From Dehalococcoidia bacterium (GTDB taxonomy: Bacteria; Chloroflexota; Dehalococcoidia; Dehalococcoidales; CSSed11-197): a DNA stretch of 18,147 nt. Numbering within the stretch: position 1 is the first letter of the stretch; each line of letters opens with the position of its first letter. Location of the stretch: NCBI GenBank assembly GCA_003552785.1, contig PUOQ01000095.1, forward strand, positions 1 through 18,147. The letters run 5' to 3'. Of this stretch, positions 1-7,520 are shown piece after piece. The notes beneath the pieces were generated by a model. It was not told the DNA's origin. It saw only the letters and a list, made by a program, of their open reading frames with translations, and searched no databases. Both the position numbers and the translations under genes were made by a program.

Positions 1-1046
1 CCCAGACGGTATGCTACGCATACTTTCAGGCTTTCAAAGCCATCGAATACGTCAATACGAGTAACTATTGCGCCTGTAAAACCGTTAATCCTGGCGCTAA
101 AACGGGCAGCCACTCCATCAAACCAGCCACACCGTCTCGGGCGGCCAGTAGTAGTACCATATTCTTGAGCCTGCTCTCTTATTCGATGCCCCATCTCATC
201 ATGCAATTCGGTAGGCAGCGGCCCGGAACCAACGCGTGTGCAATACGCCTTGTAAACGCCTATTATCCGATCAATTCGATTGGGAGCTAAACCACTGCCA
301 ATGCTTGCATTGCCTGAAATGGGAGAGGAGGAGGTAGCAAAAGGATAGGTGCCAAAATCCAGGTCCAGCATGGTACCCTGAGCACCTTCCAACAATATCA
401 ACTCCCCGCTATTAAGTGAATCATGAACCATCTCAACGGTGTCGCCAATGTAGGGCTTCAGTTTATCTGCATAAGATGAATACTGGCGGTATATTTCTTC
501 CACCGAAAGTGGTTCGGTTTCATGGATTCGTGTAAGCAGTGTATTTTTAATACCAATAACTTTTTTCAAACGGTGGCGCAGGCTACGTTTATCAAGCAGG
601 TCTCCGGCCCTGATCCCCATTCTGGCAACTTTATCTGTAAAAGCCGGCCCTATTCCTCGCAAAGTAGTGCCAATGGCTTTTCTGCCCCTTGACCGCTCTT
701 CAAACTCGTCCAGCAAGGTATGATATGGCATGATAAGATGAGCCCTGTCGCTTATTATAAGCCGGCCGGTATCAATACCCCGCTTTTCGAGGTTTTCCAG
801 TTCGTTTATAAGCGACTCGGGGTTAACAACTACACCGTTTCCAATTATACAATTTACATTGGGATAAAATATCCCTGATGGAATAAGGTGTAACTTGAAA
901 GTTCCTTTCGGGTTTATTACCGTATGTCCGGCATTGTCACCCCCGGCAAAGCGTATAACCATGGCCGACTTTTCTGCCAGCATGTCCACTACCTTGCCCT
1001 TGCCTTCATCACCCCACTGGGCCCCTATTATGGCTATTACCGGCAT
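1..1046 (-). CDS. purA: Adenylosuccinate synthetase, C-terminus cut by window edge
   Basis: The enzyme joins IMP and aspartate using GTP to give adenylosuccinate, the first committed step of AMP synthesis in the cytosol. The ATG at 1044-1046 has a GAGGAG ribosome binding site just upstream. My translation opens with MPVIAIIGAQWGDEGKGK, the family's N-terminal GTP-binding loop with the catalytic Asp. It continues with FAGGDNAGHT (the catalytic His region), GTTLRGIGPA and LLEGAQGTMLD, all PurA signatures. About 348 codons are inside the window. The family is usually about 425-430 residues, so roughly 80 C-terminal residues lie beyond base 1. The gene follows the CDP-alcohol phosphatidyltransferase gene on the same strand after 92 bases with no visible terminator, so it may share that transcript. 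The truncation comes from the window edge, not from a mutation. Confidence 0.97.
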   Translation of the reverse strand, partial: MPVIAIIGAQWGDEGKGKVVDMLAEKSAMVIRFAGGDNAGHTVINPKGTFKLHLIPSGIFYPNVNCIIGNGVVVNPESLINELENLEKRGIDTGRLIISDRAHLIMPYHTLLDEFEERSRGRKAIGTTLRGIGPAFTDKVARMGIRAGDLLDKRSLRHRLKKVIGIKNTLLTRIHETEPLSVEEIYRQYSSYADKLKPYIGDTVEMVHDSLNSGELILLEGAQGTMLDLDFGTYPFATSSSPISGNASIGSGLAPNRIDRIIGVYKAYCTRVGSGPLPTELHDEMGHRIREQAQEYGTTTGRPRRCGWFDGVAARFSARINGFTGAIVTRIDVFDGFESLKVCVAYRL

Positions 1047-1138
1047 GTTTTTCTCCTCGAAAAATAACTAAATTTCATACATTTATTCTTAAGACCGTTG
1101 CGTTGATAAATTGCCCCTTGAGGAAAATTATAAGTTTA

Positions 1139-1750
1139 CTATGCCCTGGCTTTGCTCCAAACAAGAACCAGGCGATGAACTGTGGTAATTATACTAAAAA
1201 CAGCGATTATACCCAAAGCAACCATCACCTGACTGAATATCAAGCCCAAAGCGATAACAATAACCCTCTCTGATCGCGTAAAAATTCCTTCTTTGCAATT
1301 TATATTAATGGCCTCAGCCTTCGAGCGTATGTAGCTGACCAAAAAAGAAAAAAGCATTACTATAGAAACCAGGGTGACTCCAGCAACGGACCCCTGGCTT
1401 GCCAGAGAGAAAGCTAGAGCTATAAGCAATACTCCTTCACTGGCACGGTCGAGAGTAGAGTCAAGAACTGCCCCGAACTTGGAGGTTTTTCCTTTATATC
1501 GAGCCAGTGCTCCGTCAAGCATATCAAACAGGCCAGCCAACAGAACTGTTATCCCGGCCCAAAGCCACAAACCCCAACCAACCAGTCCAGCAGCCACCAG
1601 TGAGAGGATAAACCCGAACCAAGTAAGCATATCCGGTGTAATACCGCTTTTTGCAATCACTTTAACCACCGGCTGAGAGATGGAAACAGACAGTTTGCGT
1701 CGTATTGATTCTATTTTTCCGGTATCACCCGTTGCTGTTGCCGGAGTCAT
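1139..1750 (-). CDS. CDP-alcohol phosphatidyltransferase, probable phosphatidylinositol(-phosphate) synthase
   Basis: This 203-residue integral membrane enzyme carries the complete family motif D-x2-D-G-x2-A-R-x8-G-x3-D-x3-D (D76, D79, G80, A83, R84, G93, D97, D101), which binds Mg2+ and CDP-diacylglycerol. Several hydrophobic segments follow and precede it, as expected for a six-helix fold. The family transfers a phosphatidyl group to an alcohol: glycerol phosphate, serine, inositol or inositol phosphate. Sequence alone does not fix the acceptor. The gene lies downstream of an inositol-3-phosphate synthase and a PimA-like glycosyltransferase, so I infer inositol phosphate, giving phosphatidylinositol phosphate as in mycobacteria. 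The start codon overlaps the stop of the glycosyltransferase by one base (TAATG), which suggests coupled translation. PgsA-type phosphatidylglycerophosphate synthase is the main alternative. Confidence 0.88.
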   Translation of the reverse strand: MTPATATGDTGKIESIRRKLSVSISQPVVKVIAKSGITPDMLTWFGFILSLVAAGLVGWGLWLWAGITVLLAGLFDMLDGALARYKGKTSKFGAVLDSTLDRASEGVLLIALAFSLASQGSVAGVTLVSIVMLFSFLVSYIRSKAEAININCKEGIFTRSERVIVIALGLIFSQVMVALGIIAVFSIITTVHRLVLVWSKARA

Positions 1751-2940
1751 TAATCACCACTTTCACCAATGATGCTGTTACCGTCCTGGTTTTTGCCCGA
1801 TTTTTTATTACTATTCTTTTCAATCACTTCATGATAATAGTCGATTACCTGACGGGCAACTATTTTCCAGTCATACCTGCTGGCAGTTTCTATGCCCTGG
1901 CGGCCCATTTTTAATCTTAAGTTTTCGTCGGTAATCAGCTTCTCAAGGGCCCCTTTCAACTCTTTAACGTTCTTTGGAGGTACCAGCAAACCGTCATGGT
2001 TATGAGTCACAACACGCCGGTAGCCTTCAATCCGGGAAGCAATTACAGGTTTGCCTATAGCCATGGACTCCAGTAAAACGATGCCGAAACTTTCCTGGCC
2101 TGTAGCCGGACTGCAATAAATATCGGCTGTTTTGTAATAACGCGGCAGGTCTTCATAACTTACACGGCCTTCAAATTCGATATCTGCGATCCCCCTGTTT
2201 CTTACCAGCCTTTCGTAGCGCTTCCTCAACAGCTTGCCCGGCCCAACAACAATAAGACGGATTTGTGGTATTTCTTTTTTCAACTTCTCATAGGCCCGGA
2301 TTAAATAATCCAACCCTTTACGCCGCTCCATGCGGCCAACAAACAAAATATTTATTTTACCGTCTTTGAACTTTTCAAAAGGCTCAACACCGGGGTTAAA
2401 ATGCTCAAGATCGACGCCGTTGGGAATAATCCTATACTCGCCTGGCAAATGCCTGACTGCGAAACGGTATGCCGGCTGAGATACTGCAATATGGCCGTGC
2501 AATTTCCGGTTCCGCCGCCTGAGCAGGTAAATAAAAAATGGCCAGGTAAAATAATAGGCGGACATGCGCCCACTTGCATGAAAAGTACCGACGTTTACGG
2601 TATTAGAAAACCGCAGGGTTGCAGAGCATAGCATTGGAGCAAACGGTTCGTGGAGGTGAACAATATCAAATTTATGATCTTCAAAAACCTTTTTGATTTC
2701 CCTTTTTAGTCGCAATGAAAGGGTGACTCGCGCTATGGAGCCACTGACAGGCACCGACCGGGGTTTACCTATCTGTATAAAGCGTCCCTTTATTTGCGAC
2801 GCCACTCCTGCTTCCGAAGCCGGAGCAATAATCCTTACATCGTGCCCCATCCGGGTAAACTCTTTGTCCAGAGCCAATATGTGGTTTACGACACCCCCGG
2901 GATGTGCAAAATCATACGGAGATACCAGTGCTATTTTCAT
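1750..2940 (-). CDS. GT4 glycosyltransferase, PimA-like
   Basis: This is a GT-B fold glycosyltransferase of family 4, 396 residues, probably acting at the inner face of the membrane. It resembles mycobacterial PimA, which transfers mannose from GDP-mannose to phosphatidylinositol. Visible matches are the N-terminal PYDFAHPGGVVNHI loop, HLHEPFAP, GTFHAS, GHIAVS, IPNGVD, GRMERRKG (sugar-nucleotide phosphate contacts) and the EX7E motif in QESFGIVLLE (Glu283 and Glu291). I chose the ATG at 2940 instead of an in-frame ATG at 2964. The family begins directly with MKIALVSPYD, and the upstream ATG has no ribosome binding site. The gene lies between ino1 and the phosphatidyltransferase gene and overlaps the latter by one base. 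Family membership is certain. The sugar and the lipid acceptor are inferred from context. Confidence 0.92.
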   Translation of the reverse strand: MKIALVSPYDFAHPGGVVNHILALDKEFTRMGHDVRIIAPASEAGVASQIKGRFIQIGKPRSVPVSGSIARVTLSLRLKREIKKVFEDHKFDIVHLHEPFAPMLCSATLRFSNTVNVGTFHASGRMSAYYFTWPFFIYLLRRRNRKLHGHIAVSQPAYRFAVRHLPGEYRIIPNGVDLEHFNPGVEPFEKFKDGKINILFVGRMERRKGLDYLIRAYEKLKKEIPQIRLIVVGPGKLLRKRYERLVRNRGIADIEFEGRVSYEDLPRYYKTADIYCSPATGQESFGIVLLESMAIGKPVIASRIEGYRRVVTHNHDGLLVPPKNVKELKGALEKLITDENLRLKMGRQGIETASRYDWKIVARQVIDYYHEVIEKNSNKKSGKNQDGNSIIGESGD

Positions 2941-2991
2941 TGCCTGTAACCTGCCGGGCTTCATGTTTCTATTTAAAAAACATTAAGCCGC

Positions 2992-4107
2992 TTATTTTTC
3001 TTCAGCAACCGGCTGCTCTACTGGTTGCGGGCAGGAAGTTGTATCGGCAATATAATCTTCGACCATTCTATGGGCAACATCATCGGTATACTGCACTGGT
3101 GGTGACTTCATAAAATAACATGAAGGGGCCTCAATTGCACCTTTAAGGCCCCGGTCTAAAGCCAGTTTGCAACACCTGATGGCATCAATAACCACACCAG
3201 CAGAATTGGGACTATCCCATACCTCAAGTTTACATTCAAGGTTCAAAGGAGCATCACCGAAGGACCGCCCTTCCATGCGAATATGGCAAAACTTGCGATC
3301 ATGCAACCACGGCACATAATCACTCGGGCCTACATGTACATCTTCCGGATTCAGCTTATAATCAATTTGTGACGTTACAGCACCTGTCTTCGATATTTTC
3401 TTTGATTCCAGGCGTTCCCGTTCAAGCATATTCATAAAATCCGTGTTGCCACCAAAGTTCAACTGATAAGTTCGCTCAAGACGTACGCCACGATCGGCGA
3501 AAAGGCGGGTCAGAACACGGTGAACAATTGTAGCCCCGACCTGTGACTTTATATCATCCCCGATTACGGGTAACCCTTTACTCGCAAAACGTTGCTGCCA
3601 GTATTTTTCCCTTGCAATGAATACCGGGATGCAGTTTATAAAGCCACATCCAGCTTCGAGTATCTGTTCAACATACCACTTGGTAGCCATTTCACTCCCA
3701 ACCGGGAGAAAACTTATCACCACATCTGTTTTGGTGTCTTTAAGTGTTTTAACAATATCGGCCGTAGACCCTGGCGCCTTTTCGATTATCTGGGAAAGAT
3801 ACTTTCCCAGGCCATCGTGAGTCATGCCTCTTTCAACCTTAACGCCCGATTGTGGTACATCGCATAATTTTATAGTATTGTTGGGCGATGCAAAAATAGC
3901 CTTGCTCAGATCCTTACCCACTTTATTTTTATCAATATCAAAGGCAGCTACAAAATTTATATCACTGATATGGTAACCGGCCAGATTAACATGCATCAGC
4001 CCTGGAACAAACTCTATATCCTTGGCCTTTTTATAAAATTGGACTCCCTGGACAAGGGAGGAGGCACAGTTGCCAACGCCGATAATAGCGACATTTATAT
4101 TACCCAC
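2992..4107 (-). CDS. ino1: Inositol-3-phosphate synthase (actinobacterial-type Ino1)
   Basis: The enzyme converts glucose 6-phosphate to 1D-myo-inositol 3-phosphate using a bound NAD+, and is the entry point to inositol lipids. The 371-residue protein opens with NINVAIIGVGNCASSLVQG, the nucleotide-binding loop (G10, G12). It contains PGLMHV, SFLPVGSE, DDIKSQVGAT, NMLERERLESKKISKT and EVWDSPNSAGV, which closely match the mycobacterial short form and not the roughly 530-residue eukaryotic form. The start is a GTG at 4105-4107 with an AAAGGGG ribosome binding site six bases upstream. A strong-looking promoter overlaps the end of truB 56 bases before this start, so the gene probably begins its own transcription unit with the two lipid genes. 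The stop lies 51 bases before the glycosyltransferase start. Confidence 0.96.
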   Translation of the reverse strand: MGNINVAIIGVGNCASSLVQGVQFYKKAKDIEFVPGLMHVNLAGYHISDINFVAAFDIDKNKVGKDLSKAIFASPNNTIKLCDVPQSGVKVERGMTHDGLGKYLSQIIEKAPGSTADIVKTLKDTKTDVVISFLPVGSEMATKWYVEQILEAGCGFINCIPVFIAREKYWQQRFASKGLPVIGDDIKSQVGATIVHRVLTRLFADRGVRLERTYQLNFGGNTDFMNMLERERLESKKISKTGAVTSQIDYKLNPEDVHVGPSDYVPWLHDRKFCHIRMEGRSFGDAPLNLECKLEVWDSPNSAGVVIDAIRCCKLALDRGLKGAIEAPSCYFMKSPPVQYTDDVAHRMVEDYIADTTSCPQPVEQPVAEEK

Positions 4108-4144
4108 TTGTTACCCCTTTCTTTTTGTGCAAATTATATTTATA

Positions 4145-4160
4145 ACCTGTACTTACCTGT
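4145..4160. repeat. Two ACCTGT direct repeats over the ino1 start site
   Basis: ACCTGT occurs at 4145-4150 and 4155-4160, exactly ten bases apart, within the longer pair TAACCTGT and TTACCTGT. The predicted transcription start of ino1 is near 4156, so a protein bound here would block the promoter. TGTGCAA also occurs twice nearby (4127-4133 and 4158-4164). No regulator can be named from the sequence, and chance is possible at this length. Confidence 0.3.
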
Positions 4161-4162
4161 GC

Positions 4163-4192
4163 AATATAGCTATTTTAAGCTCAGGTTGTCAA
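4163..4192 (-). promoter_or_regulatory. Sigma-70-type promoter for ino1 and the lipid genes
   Basis: On the minus strand a perfect TTGACA (4187-4192) is followed after 18 bases by TATATT (4163-4168). The -35 box lies inside the last codons of truB. The predicted start of transcription is near 4156, about 50 bases before the GTG of ino1. Confidence 0.6.
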
Positions 4193-5077
4193 GGACTTGT
4201 CCCTGCCAACGAAGACTTTTACAGGCTTATACATATCCTGCCCTTCAGCAGAGGAGATTAAGGCTACCAGTTCTCCCTTTCTGTTGTACGCTCTTAACAA
4301 ACCGGAAAAGGTGCAGGGGGCCTCAATTTTTGTATTCATACCGTTGCATACAAGTCTTTCTTCTTCTTTTTTCAAAATAACCCGGGGTATATCCCTTAAC
4401 ACAATGTCCATCGGCTGCAGGTGTTTCTGTAATTCATAAATGGAATCAATTGCAGACAGGCTCACCGCACAGGAAATATTAAAGGGGCCGTAGGAAGTCC
4501 TTGCCAGCTCACTGAGACAGGCGCAACTGCCAACTGCTTTTCCAATGTCGCGCGCCAGAGATCTTATATAAGTCCCCTTGCCACAGGTGATGTCAATTGT
4601 TATAAACGGAAGCCGGAAGTCAACCAATTCCAACTGGTAGACTGCAACTTTGCGGCTTACAACTACAGGAGACTGGCCTTCGCGAGCCATTTCATATAAC
4701 CGCCTGCCTGATTGCTTTACGGCACTATAAACAGGAGGGACCTGGTCTATCACACCCTTGAATCGGGCAAGAGCTGACTCGACTTTCTCCCGTGAAACAT
4801 GCTCCCAGCTGCAGTTGTCAACAGTTCTTCCGGTAACATCAAGTGTATCGGTTTCTCGCCCCAACAGAAGCACTGCACGATAGCTTTTGCAATAACCAAG
4901 CAGGTATTGTGTAACCCTTCGTGCCTGACCTATCATTATAGGTAAAACACCTGTCGCAAACGGATCCAATGTACCGGCATGCCCGGTGCGGGTGCCGCCG
5001 GCCAGCCGCTTTATGCGCGACACCGCCTTAAAGGAGGTTATGCCCGCCGGCTTATTCAAATTAAGGATGCCATTCAC
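4181..5077 (-). CDS. truB: tRNA pseudouridine-55 synthase
   Basis: TruB isomerises uridine 55 in the T loop of nearly all tRNAs to pseudouridine and helps tRNA folding. The 298-residue protein begins MNGILNLNKPAGITSF and has the catalytic motif GHAGTLDPFATG with the nucleophile Asp38. Further family blocks are YRAVLLLGRETDTLD, PPVYSAVKQSGRRLYE and CGKGTYIRSLARDIG. The C-terminal 80 or so residues match the usual PUA-like tail in position. The start is GTG, with one base separating it from the rbfA stop (TAG-C-GTG), so it is probably translated by coupling. Length is normal for the family. Confidence 0.96.
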   Translation of the reverse strand: MNGILNLNKPAGITSFKAVSRIKRLAGGTRTGHAGTLDPFATGVLPIMIGQARRVTQYLLGYCKSYRAVLLLGRETDTLDVTGRTVDNCSWEHVSREKVESALARFKGVIDQVPPVYSAVKQSGRRLYEMAREGQSPVVVSRKVAVYQLELVDFRLPFITIDITCGKGTYIRSLARDIGKAVGSCACLSELARTSYGPFNISCAVSLSAIDSIYELQKHLQPMDIVLRDIPRVILKKEEERLVCNGMNTKIEAPCTFSGLLRAYNRKGELVALISSAEGQDMYKPVKVFVGRDKSLTT

Positions 5078-5078
5078 G

Positions 5079-5432
5079 CTATGGCAATTCCTCTTTTTCT
5101 ATTCTTTCTATTAACTCCAAAACCTCGGCGCCCTGTTCAATGGAATCATCCTGGCGAAAATCGATATCGGGAATGGTGCGTATGCGAATGCGCTTCATTA
5201 GTTCGCCTTTAAAGAATCCAGAGGCTGAACGCAATGCGGCCAAGGTTTCGGTCTTGACTTCTTCTGAGCCCATGCAGCTGACATACACTCTCGCATAGCT
5301 CAAATCAAGAGCGGTATCAACACGTACTACAGAAACAAAGCTGTCCAGTCTTGGATCTTTGATTTCACGGAGTAATAAATCCGAGATTTCCTGACGGATA
5401 AGGCTATTTATCCGCTCTATTCGCCGTGACAT
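5079..5432 (-). CDS. rbfA: Ribosome-binding factor A
   Basis: RbfA is a small KH-fold protein that binds the 30S subunit and helps 16S rRNA 5'-end maturation and late assembly. The 117-residue product shows the typical start RRIERINSLIRQEISDLL, then REIKDPRL and the strand VSVVRVDTALDLSYARVYVS, and ends with RIRTIPDIDFRQDDSIEQG. Length is normal. It starts eight bases after the infB stop and ends one base before truB, the usual place in the nusA-infB cluster. Confidence 0.95.
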   Translation of the reverse strand: MSRRIERINSLIRQEISDLLLREIKDPRLDSFVSVVRVDTALDLSYARVYVSCMGSEEVKTETLAALRSASGFFKGELMKRIRIRTIPDIDFRQDDSIEQGAEVLELIERIEKEELP

Positions 5433-5440
5433 AACCTCAC

Positions 5441-7228
5441 CTACTTAACTTTTTGCTTGCGAAATAACTCTATGATATCCCCAACTATAAAGTCATTGAA
5501 GTCTTTAAGGTCTACACCGCATTCATATCCGGCGGGAACACTTTTTGTGTCATCTTTAAAACGCTTCAGGCCGGCAACAGATGTCTGGGCCACAACCTTA
5601 CCATCCCTTTTAACTCTGGCCTGGGCATCTCGTGTCACACTGCCTTCAGTCACATACACACCGGCAACACGATTTTTCTTGCCACTGGGAAATACTGCTC
5701 TTACCTCACACTGTCCCTCGACAACTTCTACAACCTGAGGCGCCAGCAGTCCCTTTAGAGCCTTTTCAACATCTTCGATCATCTCATATATTATTCGATA
5801 AAGGCGAATGTCAATCTTTTCAGCATCAGCCAGTTTTTGTGCACCGGCGGATATACCAGTATTAAAGGCAATAACGAGCCCTTTACTGGCAACTGCCAGC
5901 ATTACATCACTTTCAGTTACGTTGCCCGTACCGGTCCTGATAATATTTACTCTTACCTTGTCAGTACTTAATTTTTCCAGTGAACTTCTAATTGGATCCA
6001 GGCTTCCTTGAACATCAACTTTCAACACGATACCCAGTTCCTTTATCTCACCTTCTTTAATCTGGTCATAAACACTTGACAGGCTTACTGCCCTGGATTC
6101 CTTTTCGAATTCACTTTGCCTGCGCTGAGCGAAAGACCTGGCTTCATGCTCACTGTTGAAGGCTGCCACCGGATCGCCCACACCGGGTATATCATGTAAT
6201 CCCAGCACGGCAACCGGCGTGGACGGGTTTGCTTTTCGCATACGCCGACCGGTATTATCGAACATGGCTTTTATACGTCCGTAAGTAACACCTGCTGCAA
6301 TATTGTCTTCCAATCTTAAACAGCCGTCATGAACCAGCACTGTAGCCATCGGCCCACGGCTTTTATCCAGACGCGCTTCGATTACAACGCCTCTGGCAAG
6401 TAATGTAGGATCGGCTTTCAACTCCTCCATTTCAGCAACCAGAAGGATATTTTCCAAAAGCTCATCAATGCCCTTGCCTTCAGTAGCCGAGGTATGAACA
6501 CATATCGTATCACCACCCCATTCCTCACATAGAAGACCGGCATCAGCCAGCTGCTGCTTAACATGGTCCGGATTGGAGCCTACCTTGTCTATTTTGTTAA
6601 CAGCAACAATGATGGGCACCCCTGCAGCGCGGGCATGGTCTATTGCTTCCAGGGTTTGAGGCATAACTCCGTCATCGGCTGCAACAACCAGCACAGTTAT
6701 ATCAGTAACCCTGGCTCCCCTGGCCCGCATTGCTGTAAAAGCTTCATGGCCGGGAGTATCAAGAAAGGTGATTTTTTGCTGCCCCACTTTTACCTGGTAT
6801 GCACCGATATGCTGAGTAATGCCTCCGGCTTCACTATCCATAACTTTGGCTTTACGTATTGCATCCAGTAAACGAGTCTTGCCATGATCAACGTGGCCCA
6901 TAATAGTAACTACGGGCGGCCTGGATCTAAGAGTTGCCGCTTCACCTATGGATTGTTGCTGACGCTTAATTTCACTTATCACACTTGAAGCCTGCTGAGC
7001 GATTGGCTGCGGCCGTGCTTCAAAACCAAGCTCAGCGGCTACGGCTGAAGCTACATCATAATCAATCACCTGGTTAATATTGGCCATTATGCCACGGCGC
7101 ATTAATTCTTTTATAACTTCAACTGGGCCGACTCCCAGAGTTTCTGCAAGCTCTCGAACGCTTAAAGCTCTGGGTAATTCCAGCGTGTTGTTGGCGTTAT
7201 CTTTGTTGTTATCTTTAGCCAGTGCCAA
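5441..7228 (-). CDS. infB: Translation initiation factor IF-2, short form, TTG start
   Basis: IF-2 is a GTPase that brings fMet-tRNA to the 30S subunit and promotes subunit joining. At 595 residues this is short (about 700 in Bacillus, 890 in E. coli) because there is little before the conserved IF2_N domain at about 20-70. The G domain has GHVDHGKT (111-118), DTPGH (157-161) and NKID (211-214). Domains II-IV follow, including VLHDIPGVGD and YECGVDLKDFNDFIVGD. The start appears to be TTG at 7226-7228: the codon before GAA-TTG is a TAA stop in the same frame, and the next Met is inside IF2_N. A purine-rich AAGGGAAG lies upstream inside ylxR, which overlaps infB by 14 bases. Function is certain; the start is likely. 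Confidence 0.97.
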   Translation of the reverse strand: MALAKDNNKDNANNTLELPRALSVRELAETLGVGPVEVIKELMRRGIMANINQVIDYDVASAVAAELGFEARPQPIAQQASSVISEIKRQQQSIGEAATLRSRPPVVTIMGHVDHGKTRLLDAIRKAKVMDSEAGGITQHIGAYQVKVGQQKITFLDTPGHEAFTAMRARGARVTDITVLVVAADDGVMPQTLEAIDHARAAGVPIIVAVNKIDKVGSNPDHVKQQLADAGLLCEEWGGDTICVHTSATEGKGIDELLENILLVAEMEELKADPTLLARGVVIEARLDKSRGPMATVLVHDGCLRLEDNIAAGVTYGRIKAMFDNTGRRMRKANPSTPVAVLGLHDIPGVGDPVAAFNSEHEARSFAQRRQSEFEKESRAVSLSSVYDQIKEGEIKELGIVLKVDVQGSLDPIRSSLEKLSTDKVRVNIIRTGTGNVTESDVMLAVASKGLVIAFNTGISAGAQKLADAEKIDIRLYRIIYEMIEDVEKALKGLLAPQVVEVVEGQCEVRAVFPSGKKNRVAGVYVTEGSVTRDAQARVKRDGKVVAQTSVAGLKRFKDDTKSVPAGYECGVDLKDFNDFIVGDIIELFRKQKVK

Positions 7229-7520
7229 TTCTTAAATCACTTCCCTTCAACTTTTCGATATACTGGCAGATTCTTTCCCTGTCCCTGGCAGATACCCCGG
7301 TTCGTAATGCCCGGCTCAACCTGTCTTTTTTAAGGGCGGCTTCCCAGCAATTAACCAGTGGACAAACATAAGCGCCCCTGCCATTTGCCCTGCCCGACTC
7401 ATCCACTATTACCCCTTCAGGAGTGGCTACAATGCGTATAAGTTCACGCTTTGCCGCAACTTTACGGCAGGCAACAAAGCTCCGCTGGGGTACACGCTTA
7501 GATATACTCATCCTCGTCAT
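7215..7520 (-). CDS. ylxR: YlxR/RnpM family RNA-binding protein
   Basis: YlxR is a small basic RNA-binding protein encoded between nusA and infB in many bacteria. The Bacillus protein has been described as a modulator of RNase P. This 101-residue version has the core VPQRSFVACRK, then RELIRIV, a VDESGRANGRGAYVC block (GRGAY at 47-51) and a basic helix KKDRLSRALRTG. The gene overlaps the end of nusA by 23 bases and infB by 14 bases. Two in-frame Met codons (7520 and 7511) are possible starts; the second has ACGAGG immediately before it, too close to be decisive. Family assignment is firm. The function in this organism is taken from homologues. Confidence 0.93.
   Translation of the reverse strand: MTRMSISKRVPQRSFVACRKVAAKRELIRIVATPEGVIVDESGRANGRGAYVCPLVNCWEAALKKDRLSRALRTGVSARDRERICQYIEKLKGSDLRIGTG

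Noticed and set aside
2941..2964. Longer start for the PimA-like glycosyltransferase
   Set aside because: The extra eight residues are outside the family's N-terminus and the upstream ATG has no ribosome binding site.
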